A DNA stretch of 64,000 bases from VXYL01 sp965203685 (lineage in GTDB: Bacteria > Pseudomonadota > Gammaproteobacteria > Pseudomonadales > Azotimanducaceae). Positions 1-10,100 of this stretch are shown piece after piece. Under the pieces are notes generated by a model. It saw only the letters and a program-made list of their open reading frames with translations, was not told the DNA's origin and did no database searches. The DNA lies in the NCBI GenBank assembly GCA_965203685.1, contig OZ241908.1, forward strand, positions 1,674,001-1,738,000. The letters run 5' to 3'. Made by a program: the position numbers and the translations under genes. Position 1 is the first letter of the stretch, and every line of letters begins with the position of its first letter.

Positions 1-22
1 CATCGCCGTGCGGCGCGGCAGG

Positions 23-904
23 TCAAGGGGCGGGGCTTGGGGGAGCCAGGTCGCCGGGTGGTGCATGGGGATCAGGTCCGGTTGGCGCCGCGTCGGTGGC
101 GGCGGGAGCGTCGTCGAGGGGGCCGGCGGCGGTGTCCGGGTCGCCGGGGTCCGCCGGGGTGTGCGGCAGGTCGCCGTAGTCGTTCAGGCTGTAGCGGCTC
201 GGCGCGTCCGCGGGGCGCGGCAGGCCGAGCTTGCGGGTGTTGTGGACGGCGTAGAGGACGTCGCGGATGCGCGCGAAGAAGGTCTTGTAGTCCGCGAGGT
301 GCGGGTTGTGGCGGCGCATGTCGCGGCCGACCTGCACCGAGGCCCCGGCCTCGAGCACGACGCGGTCGTAGAAGGCGATGGCGGTGGCGAGCTTCATGAG
401 CCCGGGGAACTGCGTGTGCAGGACGTAGTGCGGCCAGGCGGTCTGGTCGTAGAGCGGCCGCGTGCCGGCGGGCAGGAACGCCTGGATCCAGCGGTGGTTG
501 CGCCGGCTCCAGCCGTAGAGGGCGTTGTGCAGCGCGTTGACGTGGCGCTCGAGGTTGTCGAGGTAGCGGTTCAAGTGCTCGGCGCGCCGGTGCGCGAGCC
601 CGGCGAGGACGAAGTTGCAGTAGTCGATGCCCGGGATCCGCGGCGGACCGTCGGGCTCCTGGGGCGGCAGCCGCCCGGCGTAGAGCCGCTGGGAGTGGAT
701 GCTGCGCAGCGTGAACGCGCGCTTGGCCGGTGTGCGGTGGACGTGCGGCCAGCCCGCGATCTCCTCCGGCGTCGGCGGCTCGCGGTGCGCGAAGCGCGAC
801 TCCGGCGCGGCCAGGAATCGCACGCCGCGCCCGGACTCGAAGACGTCGTTGCCGTCGGCGTCGACGGCGTCGGGCGGGAGCGTCTCGGGGGTCGGTTCGG
901 CCAT
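23..904 (-). CDS. ICE-associated protein resembling the PFL_4669 family
   Basis: This 293-residue protein has a conserved N-terminal two thirds and a Pro/Asp/Ala-rich tail from about residue 235. The stretch FTLRSIHSQRLYAGR near residues 64-78, followed by PGIDYCNF and an alternating helix-rich core ending in FYDRVVLEAGASVQVGRD, resembles the ICE protein family typified by PFL_4669 (TIGR03761), which is found beside relaxase genes of integrating conjugative elements. It lies 97 bp downstream of, and on the same strand as, the relaxase-like gene, so the two are probably co-transcribed. No signal peptide or membrane segment is seen. The family match is from memory of the motif pattern and is moderate; the molecular role of the family is not known to me. 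Confidence 0.55.
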   Translation of the reverse strand: MAEPTPETLPPDAVDADGNDVFESGRGVRFLAAPESRFAHREPPTPEEIAGWPHVHRTPAKRAFTLRSIHSQRLYAGRLPPQEPDGPPRIPGIDYCNFVLAGLAHRRAEHLNRYLDNLERHVNALHNALYGWSRRNHRWIQAFLPAGTRPLYDQTAWPHYVLHTQFPGLMKLATAIAFYDRVVLEAGASVQVGRDMRRHNPHLADYKTFFARIRDVLYAVHNTRKLGLPRPADAPSRYSLNDYGDLPHTPADPGDPDTAAGPLDDAPAATDAAPTGPDPHAPPGDLAPPSPAP

Positions 905-1001
905 GGCGGTCCGTGCGTCGGCGGTCGGGTTCAGTATAGCGGCGGGCTTTCGCGCGCGGCAGGGCGGGGTCGCCGGCGGGGTCGCCGGGGCGCGCGGGGG
1001 A

Positions 1002-3905
1002 CTAGGCGCCGTGCGCGGCCGCGGCGCCGAGGGGGCGGTGGTCGTTGCGGCCGAGGAGGTGCGGGACGTAGAGCCAGGGCGAGGAGTCGAGGGGGGCGTC
1101 GGGGACCTCGTCGCGGATCACGGCGTCGGCGAGGATGATGCCGGCGCGCACCGCGTCGCCCGCGCCGCGGGCCGTGAAGCCGTGCCGCGTGCACGCGTCG
1201 GCGTCGGGCTGCGCCGCGTTGCGCGCGTTCAGCGCCAGGTAGCCGGCGAGCGCGAGCTCGCGGACGTAGGCGTTCTGGTCGAGGCGCGGGTGGCCGTCGG
1301 GGTGCTTGGCGTGGAGGTGGTGGTGGTAGGCGGCGGGGGTGATCAGGAACCATCCCTCGGGCAGCTTGTGGAGCAGCGAGTCGGCGGCGTTGGGGACGAT
1401 CTCGCCGTCGCGGACGGCGGCGACGAGGTGGTCGACGAAGTCGTAGATGGCGGGGTCCGGGCGTCGTTTCGGGGTCCTGCGGGGAAAAACGCGGACATAC
1501 GGCAGGCGGTTTCCGAACGGCGCGTCGACGGGGCGCTCGAAGGGCGGCGTGCGCCACGGGGCGAGGCGCGCGCCGGCACCGGCGTCGAGCGCGGCGGTGT
1601 CGGCGGGGTGCGCGTTCGGGTCGGCATGGGCGACGGGAAGCCGCTTGCGCGGACTGCGGACGGAGTCCGTGGCGGGGTCCGAGGCCGCAGTGGGAAGCGC
1701 GGCGGCCAGGTCGCCGGGGAGGTGGCGCGCGTGCCGCGGCGGCGGGCGGTCGGGGTCGGCTTCCTCCGCCTCCAGGGGCGCTGGGCGCCGCGAGCGGGTG
1801 CGCGAACGCTTGCGGGCCCGCCGGCGCGGCTGCGGGGCGGCGTCGGCCGGGTCGAGGCCCTCCGCGGTCGGCGGCGCGTTGCGGGGACGGTCGGGGGCGG
1901 CAGGGCCTTGCCGGGCAGGCGGCTGCGCGACGGTCTCCGTGGCGGCGGTGGGCGGGGAGGGGTCGTCGGCCGGCGCGGTCGCGTCGCTAGCTTCGCCGGT
2001 GGTGGCTTTGCCCGGTTGCTCCGGCGTTCGGGTTTCCGCGGGCGCGTCGGCTGGCGCGGCTGGCGGCGTGGCCGGTCGGGGCTGGTACGGCGGCGGCAGC
2101 GGGGCGCCGGGCGGGAGCGTGCGCGCGTGGTGGACGAGCAGGGCGCGCAGCACGGGCTCGGCGTCCTCCGGCGCGTCGAGGGTCTCGAGGTGGCCGGTGG
2201 CGAGCGCCGGCGTGGCGTCGTCGAGCGAGCGCCCGTGGCCGGCGGCGAAGCGCGCGAACCGGCGCAGCACGGCGCGGGCGCGGTCGAAGGCGTCGTCGTC
2301 GGCGGGGGCGAGGACCGGGCGCAGGGCGTCCGCCGCGCGGGCCGCTTCGCGGTCGGCGCGGACTTCGGCGTCGATCGGGTCCGTCCTGTCGTTCGGGACG
2401 GCGCCGACTGCGCGGCTGGCTGGCCGGACGAGGCGGCCCGCCGGGTCGAGGGTGCGCGACCAGTGCTGGAGCGCGGCTTCGACGATGCGCAGTTCGGTAT
2501 CGAGGGCGTCCTGGTCGAGCGCGCCGGCGCGGTCGCGGAGATGGGCGTCCGCTTGCTCGGGACCCACGGTGTCGAGGTCCGCTGCGGCGGCGAGCCGGGC
2601 AAGCACGCCGGCGGCCGACGGCCGGTCCTCGGGGCGCAGCCGGGGCGCGATCGCGGCGGCGACGGTGTCGGCGGCGTGGCGTTCGTCCGCGCCGTCTTCG
2701 CCGGGCAGGGGCGGCAGGTCGTCCAGCGGCGCGAGGGTGTCCGCGTCCGCCGGCGCGTCGGGGTTGCGGTGGCGGATCGCCATGCGCAGCGCGCGGGCGT
2801 CGGCGGCGAGGTCGGCGTCGGCCTCGCGGCGGCGCGACGACTCCGCTTCGACGAACGCGCGGTGTTCGGCGTCGCGCCGTGCTGCGTACTCGGCGGCGGC
2901 CTGCTCGAGGGCCTCGCGGTGGCTCCCGGCGCGGTCGCGGAGGTGGCGGGCGGCGGTCTCGGCGTCGAGGCGCTGGAGGGGACGGTCGTCGGCGCCGTCG
3001 GCGAACGCGACGGCCAGGTTCTCGAGCCGGCGGACGAGGGCGGCGTGCTGGGGTTCCGTGAGGTGCAGCGCGCGGGCCGGCCCCGCCGCGGCCTCGGCGG
3101 CCCCGAGGCGCAGGCGCTTGAGGCGCGCGGCGTCGGCACGCGCGGGCCGGGGACGGCGGAGTCCGCGCACCGCGTCGCGGACCGCCGCGTCGGCGCGCCG
3201 GAGGCGGGCGGCCGGGCTGCGCGTCTCGTCGACGTCGCGGTCGCGGGAGGCATCGTCGTATTGGACCGGTGCGGGGTCGGGGGCGGCGTGCCGGCCGCCC
3301 GGCAGGTAGCGCGGCAGGACCGGGCCGACGACGTCGAGCAGGTCGTCGGGGTCGACGCCGGCGTAGTAGTTGGCGAGCAGCGCGGCGACCGGCGGTTCGC
3401 TGTCGATCCACCGCCGGCCGCGGGGCGGGACGAGCAGGTGGTAGAGCGCCGCCGGGAGTCCCGGCGAGGCCGCGAGCGGTCCGCCCGCGTCGAGTCCGTC
3501 CCAGAGCGTCGCGAGCGTCGTGCCGTAGATGCCGTCGCGGGAGCGGAGGTAGGCGGCCACGTGGTCGATGGCGACGACGGCGGTGAGCGCGAAGGAGATG
3601 CACTCGCGCATGCGCCACTGGTCGTCGGCGGGCGTGAAGCGGGGCAGGACGAAGGCGCGGCGGTGCTTGAGCACGGTGGACAGGGCGTCGGCGAACGACT
3701 GCCGGACGCGCGCGGCGTCGTCGGCGGGAAAGGCGCCGTAGGCGTCCCAGACGCGGTCGATGACGGCGCCGTGGGTGCGCGCGAACTCGCCCGGCGGCAT
3801 GCTGGTGTTGTTGAGGATCTCGCGGTGCGCGCGCTTGAGCTCCGGCGGTCGCGGGCCGGCCGCAGCGTCCGGCGGGGCGGGCGGGGAACGGCGGAACAAG
3901 GACAC
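1002..3905 (-). CDS. Divergent TraI_2 (MobH-like) relaxase
   Basis: I chose the GTG start at 3905 because a GGGAG ribosome-binding sequence sits about 6 nt before it and the codons further upstream are low-complexity Arg/Pro; this gives 967 residues. The N-terminal 250 residues follow the outline of the TraI_2 domain of MobH relaxases (aromatic/LLP segment, long helix, then YHLLVPPRGRRWIDSE). The C-terminal 110 residues follow the TraI_2_C layout (FVDHLVAAVRDGEIVPN, then LPEGWFLITPAAYHHHL). The middle is Ala/Arg/Asp-rich low complexity. MobH relaxases nick transfer origins of ICEs and plasmids. The HH and HD metal-binding motifs usual in TraI_2 are not obvious here (the HD position reads AIDHV), so the protein may be inactive or very diverged. 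Confidence 0.6.
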   Translation of the reverse strand: MSLFRRSPPAPPDAAAGPRPPELKRAHREILNNTSMPPGEFARTHGAVIDRVWDAYGAFPADDAARVRQSFADALSTVLKHRRAFVLPRFTPADDQWRMRECISFALTAVVAIDHVAAYLRSRDGIYGTTLATLWDGLDAGGPLAASPGLPAALYHLLVPPRGRRWIDSEPPVAALLANYYAGVDPDDLLDVVGPVLPRYLPGGRHAAPDPAPVQYDDASRDRDVDETRSPAARLRRADAAVRDAVRGLRRPRPARADAARLKRLRLGAAEAAAGPARALHLTEPQHAALVRRLENLAVAFADGADDRPLQRLDAETAARHLRDRAGSHREALEQAAAEYAARRDAEHRAFVEAESSRRREADADLAADARALRMAIRHRNPDAPADADTLAPLDDLPPLPGEDGADERHAADTVAAAIAPRLRPEDRPSAAGVLARLAAAADLDTVGPEQADAHLRDRAGALDQDALDTELRIVEAALQHWSRTLDPAGRLVRPASRAVGAVPNDRTDPIDAEVRADREAARAADALRPVLAPADDDAFDRARAVLRRFARFAAGHGRSLDDATPALATGHLETLDAPEDAEPVLRALLVHHARTLPPGAPLPPPYQPRPATPPAAPADAPAETRTPEQPGKATTGEASDATAPADDPSPPTAATETVAQPPARQGPAAPDRPRNAPPTAEGLDPADAAPQPRRRARKRSRTRSRRPAPLEAEEADPDRPPPRHARHLPGDLAAALPTAASDPATDSVRSPRKRLPVAHADPNAHPADTAALDAGAGARLAPWRTPPFERPVDAPFGNRLPYVRVFPRRTPKRRPDPAIYDFVDHLVAAVRDGEIVPNAADSLLHKLPEGWFLITPAAYHHHLHAKHPDGHPRLDQNAYVRELALAGYLALNARNAAQPDADACTRHGFTARGAGDAVRAGIILADAVIRDEVPDAPLDSSPWLYVPHLLGRNDHRPLGAAAAHGA

Positions 3906-4229
3906 GGGCGGCTCCCGGTGGGTGGACGGCGCGATTGTAGGGGGTCGTGGGCCGCGCACGCACGAGGCGGGGGCGGCGCGGGAGGCGGAGTGGGGGTCGT
4001 GTGGCGGCGCCGTTCTCGTACGGGTGACGGTACAGGTGATGGGCGCGCGGCGTGTCGAACGCCGGCGACGGGCGTTTGATGCCGTGCGGGATCGACGTTG
4101 GCGATGGGAACCTCGGCACGGCCCGTTGGCGAACGCGATCGCGGGAGCATGGCCGACCGGCCGAGGGTCGCGGGCGGGTACGGTGCGGGGCCGCGCCAAC
4201 CGCGGTGCGTGAGCTGGAAGGAGGTGGGG
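3906..4229. other. Divergent intergenic region
   Basis: This lies between the relaxase-like gene on the minus strand and the small membrane protein on the plus strand. I see ribosome-binding sequences for both flanking genes but no convincing gene or clear sigma-70 promoter. Translations here are Arg/Gly/Pro-rich low complexity. Confidence 0.4.
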
Positions 4230-5039
4230 ATGGCAAAGGTGGTTGGATGGACCCTGATAGGAATCGTGGGGATCTTCGTGTGGTTCGGCGGCGCGCTGTG
4301 GCCGGGGCTCTACGTCACGTATCCGCCGGCCGAGCCGACGACGCTCGAGCACGTGAGGGCATGCGGCTGCGAGGGCCGTATGCGCGTGCGGGCGTCGACG
4401 TCGGCGTGCGCCGAGGTGTTCGAGGAGGCGTTGCGCCAGCAGCTGTCGCAGGGCATCGCACAGGCGTCGACCGGATCGGACAGGAGCGGCGGGGCGTGCG
4501 TCGCGCAGTTCGCGGCGTTGGACGCCGACGGGCGGCGGCCCGGTTCGCGCCCGGGGCGGCGCCGCTACCGCCAGGCGCTCATTACCGTTTGTCCGCGTAG
4601 GCGCTGGTCCACTGGGTGGTCGGCACCGGGCACCGCTGCACATAGGCCGTCTGAGGCGGCTCGTGCGGAACCCGGGCGGCACGGCCGTGCAACCGACGGG
4701 GATCGGGCGCTGCGTCGCTCCGGGCGCGTGGTCGGGGCGCCGGTTGCGCCGGTACGGGGAGGCGGGTTGAGCGCGCGGTGGGAGGCTGGTAGTTTTCCGG
4801 GGGTCGAAGGCGGCGTTGCAGCGTGGCCGCGACAGGTTGGAGGATGCCGCGTCGTGCGGACCGGGGCGTCGAACGTCCGCGTCGTGCGTGGCGTGCGCGC
4901 GGTCGCGTTGCGTGGGGGCGGGGTCGCGCTCCGCGCGTCGGCGGCGCAAGGAGACCTGCTCGGGCTAAGGTCCGGAGCGGGAGAGGCGCGCCCTGGGCGA
5001 GCGGTTGTGGGCGAAGGAGTGGCCAGCCGGATCGATTGA
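4230..5039 (+). CDS. Small membrane-anchored hypothetical protein, C-terminus doubtful
   Basis: The ATG at 4230 is preceded by an excellent ribosome-binding site (AAGGAGG, 5 nt spacing), which decides the start. The first about 25 residues form one hydrophobic segment (VVGWTLIGIVGIFVWFGGALW), so the protein is membrane anchored near its N-terminus. It is followed by a Cys-containing stretch and an amphipathic helix. Third-codon-position GC is very high up to roughly 4590 and then falls, so only the first about 120 residues look like maintained coding sequence. The remaining frame to 5039 may be an extension after a frameshift or decay. I do not recognise the family. Confidence 0.4.
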   Translation: MAKVVGWTLIGIVGIFVWFGGALWPGLYVTYPPAEPTTLEHVRACGCEGRMRVRASTSACAEVFEEALRQQLSQGIAQASTGSDRSGGACVAQFAALDADGRRPGSRPGRRRYRQALITVCPRRRWSTGWSAPGTAAHRPSEAARAEPGRHGRATDGDRALRRSGRVVGAPVAPVRGGGLSARWEAGSFPGVEGGVAAWPRQVGGCRVVRTGASNVRVVRGVRAVALRGGGVALRASAAQGDLLGLRSGAGEARPGRAVVGEGVASRID

Positions 5040-6330
5040 CATAGGTGATCCCCGCCCGGCGCGGCGCACGGCGCACGTTCGTCCCGTCCATTGCAAGCAC
5101 TGGCGGGAATTGGCCGAGACGGGCGCGGGCGACCGCGTCGGGCGCGGGATCAGGTGGAGTCCGGCAGCGGACGGCGACGGGCCCGTGGCCCGGCTCCCGT
5201 GCGGACTGGGCATCGGGAGCCGTGCGTCGGCCCGGCGGATGGTGGTTGGCGGCATAGGCGGCGAGTATTGCACGGAATTGGTGCGCCGGCTCGACCGCCG
5301 GACGCTCCGGCGACGGGGCGCGCCGGGCGGGACGAGCTGTTGCCCCGGCGGTGTCGCCGCCCGGAGGGCGGAAGCGAAAGCGATCGTCACCCGCCAGGGC
5401 CAAGACCGCGTGCGGGCTTGGTCGCCGCAGGCGATAGAGCGCGGGCCGCGGCGCGGCTTCGCCCGTCGTCCGCGCCGAATCAGGCGGCATCGCCCAGGCG
5501 TCGCGTTCGGCCTGACGTCGGCTCGACCGTGGGTGCGGATCCTCCCGGGCGGTCCGGTTCTTCCGGTCGACGCGGCAATGGGCATGCGCGATGCCCCGAA
5601 CGGGAAGGCGGCGACCGCATCGTCGGTCTTGACGCGGAGCATGCCGTCGTCCGTTTCGGGTTCTAGGCCGGGGCCCGTGTGGTCGTCCGCGTCGGCAATC
5701 GCCACGTGGGATGGCTTGCCGTCGTCCGCCGGGACCGCGCTGGACGCCAAGCCGAACGGCCCGGGCTTCGTTGTCCCCCGACGCGGTTGGAAGCCCTCCG
5801 TTCGGGCTCCGTCGATCTCGTTCGGAACGATGCGGCCAGCGGCCGGGCGAGGGTTATCCACGCTGTGCCTTCTCCCGTCGACCGTTCGGTTCCCGGCGCG
5901 GGTGCCGGGCCGTTGACAGAGCACGTAGGTAGTACGGCACTCCCGCCTATTCGCCTTCGGCACGGGTAGCTACTCCCTCGCCGGGTTGGGCTGTTGCATT
6001 TGGCAGGCAACCCGGCTTCGAAGGGCGCGGGTACCTACGTTGCTCTGTCGGGAGCGGATGTTGGGCGGAGTCGGGAAGGGAAGTCAAGCTTGCGGGCACG
6101 AGGCACGACGCTTGTCCGCAAATCCGACCCGGGACCCGCGGGAGCCCGTCCCGGGAACTGGACGTCATGGCCGAAACGCTGGTCGCTTCGCTGACCCGAG
6201 AGCCGGGACGACTTCGGTCTGCCGCCGTGGATGCCGACATCGGCAGGGTTCGTTGAGCGGGTTGCCGTCGACTTTGGGAGTCGGTTTCCGGCTCGTTTGG
6301 CGGCAAGTGGAGCGTTCCGGGTGCTGCGAG
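5040..6330. other. Non-coding or decayed stretch
   Basis: About 1.3 kb with open frames on both strands, but none with a family resemblance or consistent codon-position bias. I see no tRNA, IS end or CRISPR-like array. It is best regarded as decayed cargo of the element. Confidence 0.35.
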
Positions 6331-6474
6331 TCAGTCGTGACGGCGTTTGGCGGCTCCGATCAGTCCGTCGATCAGCGCGCAGACCGAGTGGTCGCGTCGG
6401 GCCTTGTTGATGGTGCGCACGACGGGGTAGGGGAGCAGGTCCTTGTCCATTTCGCCGAGAATCTGCTTGAACAT
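6331..6474 (-). pseudogene. C-terminal remnant of an unknown protein (repeat family copy A)
   Basis: A 47-codon segment starting MFKQILGEMDKDLLPYPVV and ending in AAKRRHD shows strong third-position GC, unlike the DNA around it, so it appears to be genuinely coding. A degenerate relative of its central part (VNKDLLSYPVARAV) occurs at about 13.4 kb on the same strand. Upstream in the same frame the translation becomes Arg/Pro-rich nonsense, so this is either a very short gene or, more likely, the tail of a broken one. I do not recognise the family; nothing here identifies a toxin or antitoxin. Confidence 0.3.
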
Positions 6475-6680
6475 CCGGGTTGTGGCGCGTTCGATGTTCG
6501 ACAACGCGCGAGGTCCAGCGATTCCGTTTCGTAGATGTCGGCGTAGCGGGGCCGATGACGGATACGCGGGGCGGGCGCGAGCCCCGTGGCCACGGGCTGG
6601 TTGGTCGCGGGCATCCGGGCGACGGTGGCCACTTGGGAGCCGGTCCCGATTCCGAGGTCGTTCGCTTTCGCCGTGCCGGC
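6383..6680. repeat. Mosaic repeat, copy A (two blocks)
   Basis: Block 1 (6383-6450) and block 2 (6631-6680) match, at roughly three quarters identity or better, two contiguous halves of a single segment at 13333-13443. Here the blocks are separated by about 180 bp. Block 1 includes GACGGGGTAGGGGAGCAGG and block 2 includes ACTTGGGAGCCGGTCCCGAT. Confidence 0.6.
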
Positions 6681-7130
6681 GCGAGGGCGACTTCAAGCGG
6701 CCGCACTGCGCGTGGCCTGGTCGACAGCCTCTGCTGGAGATCGTCCTGTTGATGCCGGTGGTGGGGAGAGCGCGTAGTCCTCGTCGACGGGCAAAGAGAA
6801 TCCGTGCTCGGAATCGCGGGCCTTGGGGCCCGCTTCGTCAATCAGCGGGTCCGCGACGCCGACCGGGATGTCGATCCTGCCTGCGGACAGGCAGCCGCGA
6901 AGGACGACGGCCACGACGGGCGCGGACGATGGCGTGGCGGGTGACCGAAGAAGCACGTGCTCGTCTAGACGAGTTCGAAATCGGTGTCGCCATGCGGCGG
7001 CGGCATGAATTGGTCACGTCTGCCGGTGACGCCGAGGAATGGGTGTTGGAGAACGGGGGTCCGATGCGCGCCGTTCGGAGCCGTGGAGGGTCGAGGGGGC
7101 GCAAATTCAAAGGCGAGTGAATCGCGCGGG
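6475..7130. other. Region without a supported gene
   Basis: Apart from block 2 of the repeat, I see nothing firm. A possible 63-codon plus-strand frame at 6929-7120 (MAWRVTEEARARLDEFEIGV...) reads as a charged, helix-prone peptide, but has no clear ribosome-binding site and only moderate codon bias. It could be a small gene or chance. Confidence 0.3.
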
Positions 7131-10100
7131 TCAGGCGGGCTCTGGATTGGGGTCGAGCAGCCGGTAGGCGGCGTCGCGGACATTGGCGTCGCCGTCTTGC
7201 GTCATTGTCCGGGCAACTTCGGCTGCCGCAGTCCGATCCATGCGGGGGTGGTTGAGGATGCGGCTGAGTGCCATTGTGCGGAAATCAGGATCAGGGTCGT
7301 CGGCCAATGCGGACATTGCGGTCAACTCATCGCGTTCGAAAGGGATGTCCTTGTCAATGAGTGTGTCGCAGAGCTCGGGTTCGAAGCGTCTGCCGACGAC
7401 CATGTCGACGAGCGCGGTCCTTGTGTCGGCGGACCGGATGGCGAGTCGAACGAGGCACTTGACTGCGGTGCCGCCGACGTCGTGGCGGCGGTGCGTGGTG
7501 AGGCTGGCAAGCATGGACGGATCTGCGCCGCCTATGTCGCACAGGGCATGAAGTAGGGATTCCCTTGGGCTTCCGGGCGGGTGGTAGATGGGGCCCGGAT
7601 CATCCTCGTGGTCCAACCAATGTTGCAGGGCGCGGTGTAGCAGGGGTGCCAGCCAATCGTTGTTCGGGCTGCCTGCGGCGTGACACCAGCGCGCTGCCGC
7701 CGCCGCGGCCATGGAGCCGCAATGGAACAGGCCGTTTTCAAGTGCGGGACGATACGAGGAGTGGAGTATTGGCAGCGTTTGGGCGAGCAGGCCGAAAAGG
7801 TGGTACATGCCTGCGGTGGAGGGTCCCTCGAGGCGGCGCAGGATCAAGCGGCAGCCTTCCTGGTCGGGTAACTCCAATGCCAGAGCGCCGCCCAAATGCA
7901 CTGCGTCGCCCGTGCCGGTGGCGAGGATTCGCCTGCAGGCGGATGCACGCGTTGACGAGTTGAGCTGTTGGTCGAGGATTTCGGCGGCGAGGCGGCCCAT
8001 CCAGCTGGCGGGATGATGTACTAGCCGCTCAAGCAGTCGAACGTCGGTGCTCAGGCGCTGTGCACGGTTCCAGTCGGCTTCGGGAGGATCGACATCGGGG
8101 AAGAGGTCGTATGCGGCGCGTTTCGGGTTCTGGTCGTCGAGGGCTCCGATCGAATCGACCGCTCGCAGTGCCTCGACGGCCAGCCGCTCCTTGGAAAGGC
8201 CGAACACCGACGCCGCGTCCCGAAGCGCAGCGTGCACATCGGCCAGCGTCGAGGCTTCCGACGACCAGCGGCGGAAGTCGTTTGGGTAGGCCTCGAGCAC
8301 GCCCGCCATGCCCATGAACGCGGACAGGAACTTGAAACCGGTCTTCGGCGGAGCCCCCGACGGACCACGCACGAAGGCGGCCGCGACGTCGCGCAAGACC
8401 GTGGCGGTCTGACCGTCCAACCCGGTGGGCACCAAGGGGACAATGGGTTCGAACAACGGTCGCCATCTGGTCGCGGCTTTTTCTGCGGCATCGTCCGCGC
8501 GGTCGAACTCCTTCAGGAGGGCGTCGAAGCGCATGGCGAAGCCAACGGTGAGTTGGTTCCGGATCGCACGCACTGCCGTGACGGTGCGATCCTGTCGCGC
8601 CGTGTCGCCCGTGGAGAGAAGGCACCTTGATGCGCCTAGGACGAACTCCTCGAAGACCGCGCGATCGCGGACGGGACCGAGAACCGTGCGTTTCTCGAAG
8701 ACGAAGAAACCCTCGTCGCGGCTGCGGTCCAGGAAGTGGTGGAAGGTGTCGTCGAGGAGGTCGAGGTCCAGACGCTCCGGGAAGCGTTGGGCGAGGACTG
8801 CCAATCCGATGAGGCGCGACCACTCGGCGGGCGCCCGAAGCAGGCTCTCCGCCATGTCGGCGGCTTTCGGGAACTTGCTGAGGTCGCTGCGCGCGAGACG
8901 AGCACCGGCTCGATAGGCCTTCCGACGATCCTCGGACATGGCGAGTTGGAACACCCGCTCGAGAAGCGAGGTACGGTCTGGCTCGGGGAGCGACGTCTCG
9001 GGCCGGGCGATGATCGGGAACAGGCGGTCGAGAACTTTCGGGTCCGGTTCGCGAGCTTCGAACTCGGCCATGAGCATTTCGGCCATGGTCGTTGCCAGGG
9101 GGGTCTGCGTGGCGAAATCGAGGATCTCCAACGAGTCCGGGTTCGTCAGTTCGTCTCGGATGATCTCTCGGGCTTTCTTTGCGCCGACGTCGGCCAGGTG
9201 GCGCGCGGCGGCGAACTCGCCGCAGGTTTTGTGGACGAAGGCAATCAGTTCGATGTCGGCATGGCGCAGGCGCTCGACAAGGCCCGCACGTTCCCAGTAG
9301 TCGAGGGACCGCTCGACGTCCGTGGCGGCCTGGAGGCGTTGAGCCCCCATGGCAACGAGCCGCTCGACGCAGCGGCTCTCGATCTCGCTCGCGGAGCAGG
9401 TGGGAGAGGCGGTGCTGAGCCAGCCGAGTTGGTTCAGAACGGAGTCGCGTGCGGCTTGTGCCGGTACCGGGGAAGCCGTGGCATGCGGGGGAGTCTGGTC
9501 GATCATCCTGAAGATTCGGGCGTAGAGGTCTGACTTGCTCGTGCCCGGTTGCCGCGACCTGAGGCACAGCGATGCGGCGAAGCCCAACAGGAGAGGGGCG
9601 CGGGCCAAGGTGCCCATGACGTTGTTCTGACCCAGGTAGGCGTCGATGCGGGCTGCTACCGAGTCTTGACGATCGTCGTCGGGTTCAAGGGCAGCGCGGC
9701 ATAGGATCTCCAAGTAATTGGGCACTTTGGACTCGGAAAGGGCGGCGATCTCGTAGCGGCGCCATGCGTCCAGTTCACTTGTGATGTATCCGAATGGCCT
9801 CGTAGTAACGATGATCCGGTAGGACGAATGGGACGCGGCGAGTTCGCGCAGGCCCGATGCGATGGCAGACTGCGCGGATCCGCACTCGTCGAGACCATCG
9901 CAGAGAACGACAAGGTCCTGCAGTGCGGCTGCGCGGAAGTGCGCAGGCTGCACACCGCTATTGGCGAGTCCGAGGGCGAGGATGCCTTCCTCGACGGTGC
10001 ATCCCATGGCAGCTATGCGAGTGGCGAGATCTCGCAGACGGACACGCAGCGTGACGAAGGAGTCCTTGGCGAAGTCGCGGGCAAGAACATCTAGAAGCAG

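Noticed and set aside
699..4079. Long plus-strand open frame of about 1126 codons opposite the relaxase-like gene
   Set aside because: Arg/Gly/Val-rich translation with no family resemblance; the opposite strand has the TraI_2-like protein, so this is a GC-rich antisense shadow.
5510..5565. Possible tRNA-like segment (GTGGGTGCGGATCC, CTCCCGG)
   Set aside because: No TTC in the loop, no anticodon or acceptor stem could be built around it.
6331..6474. Toxin-antitoxin gene
   Set aside because: Only a short tail with no recognised fold; not enough to name a function.
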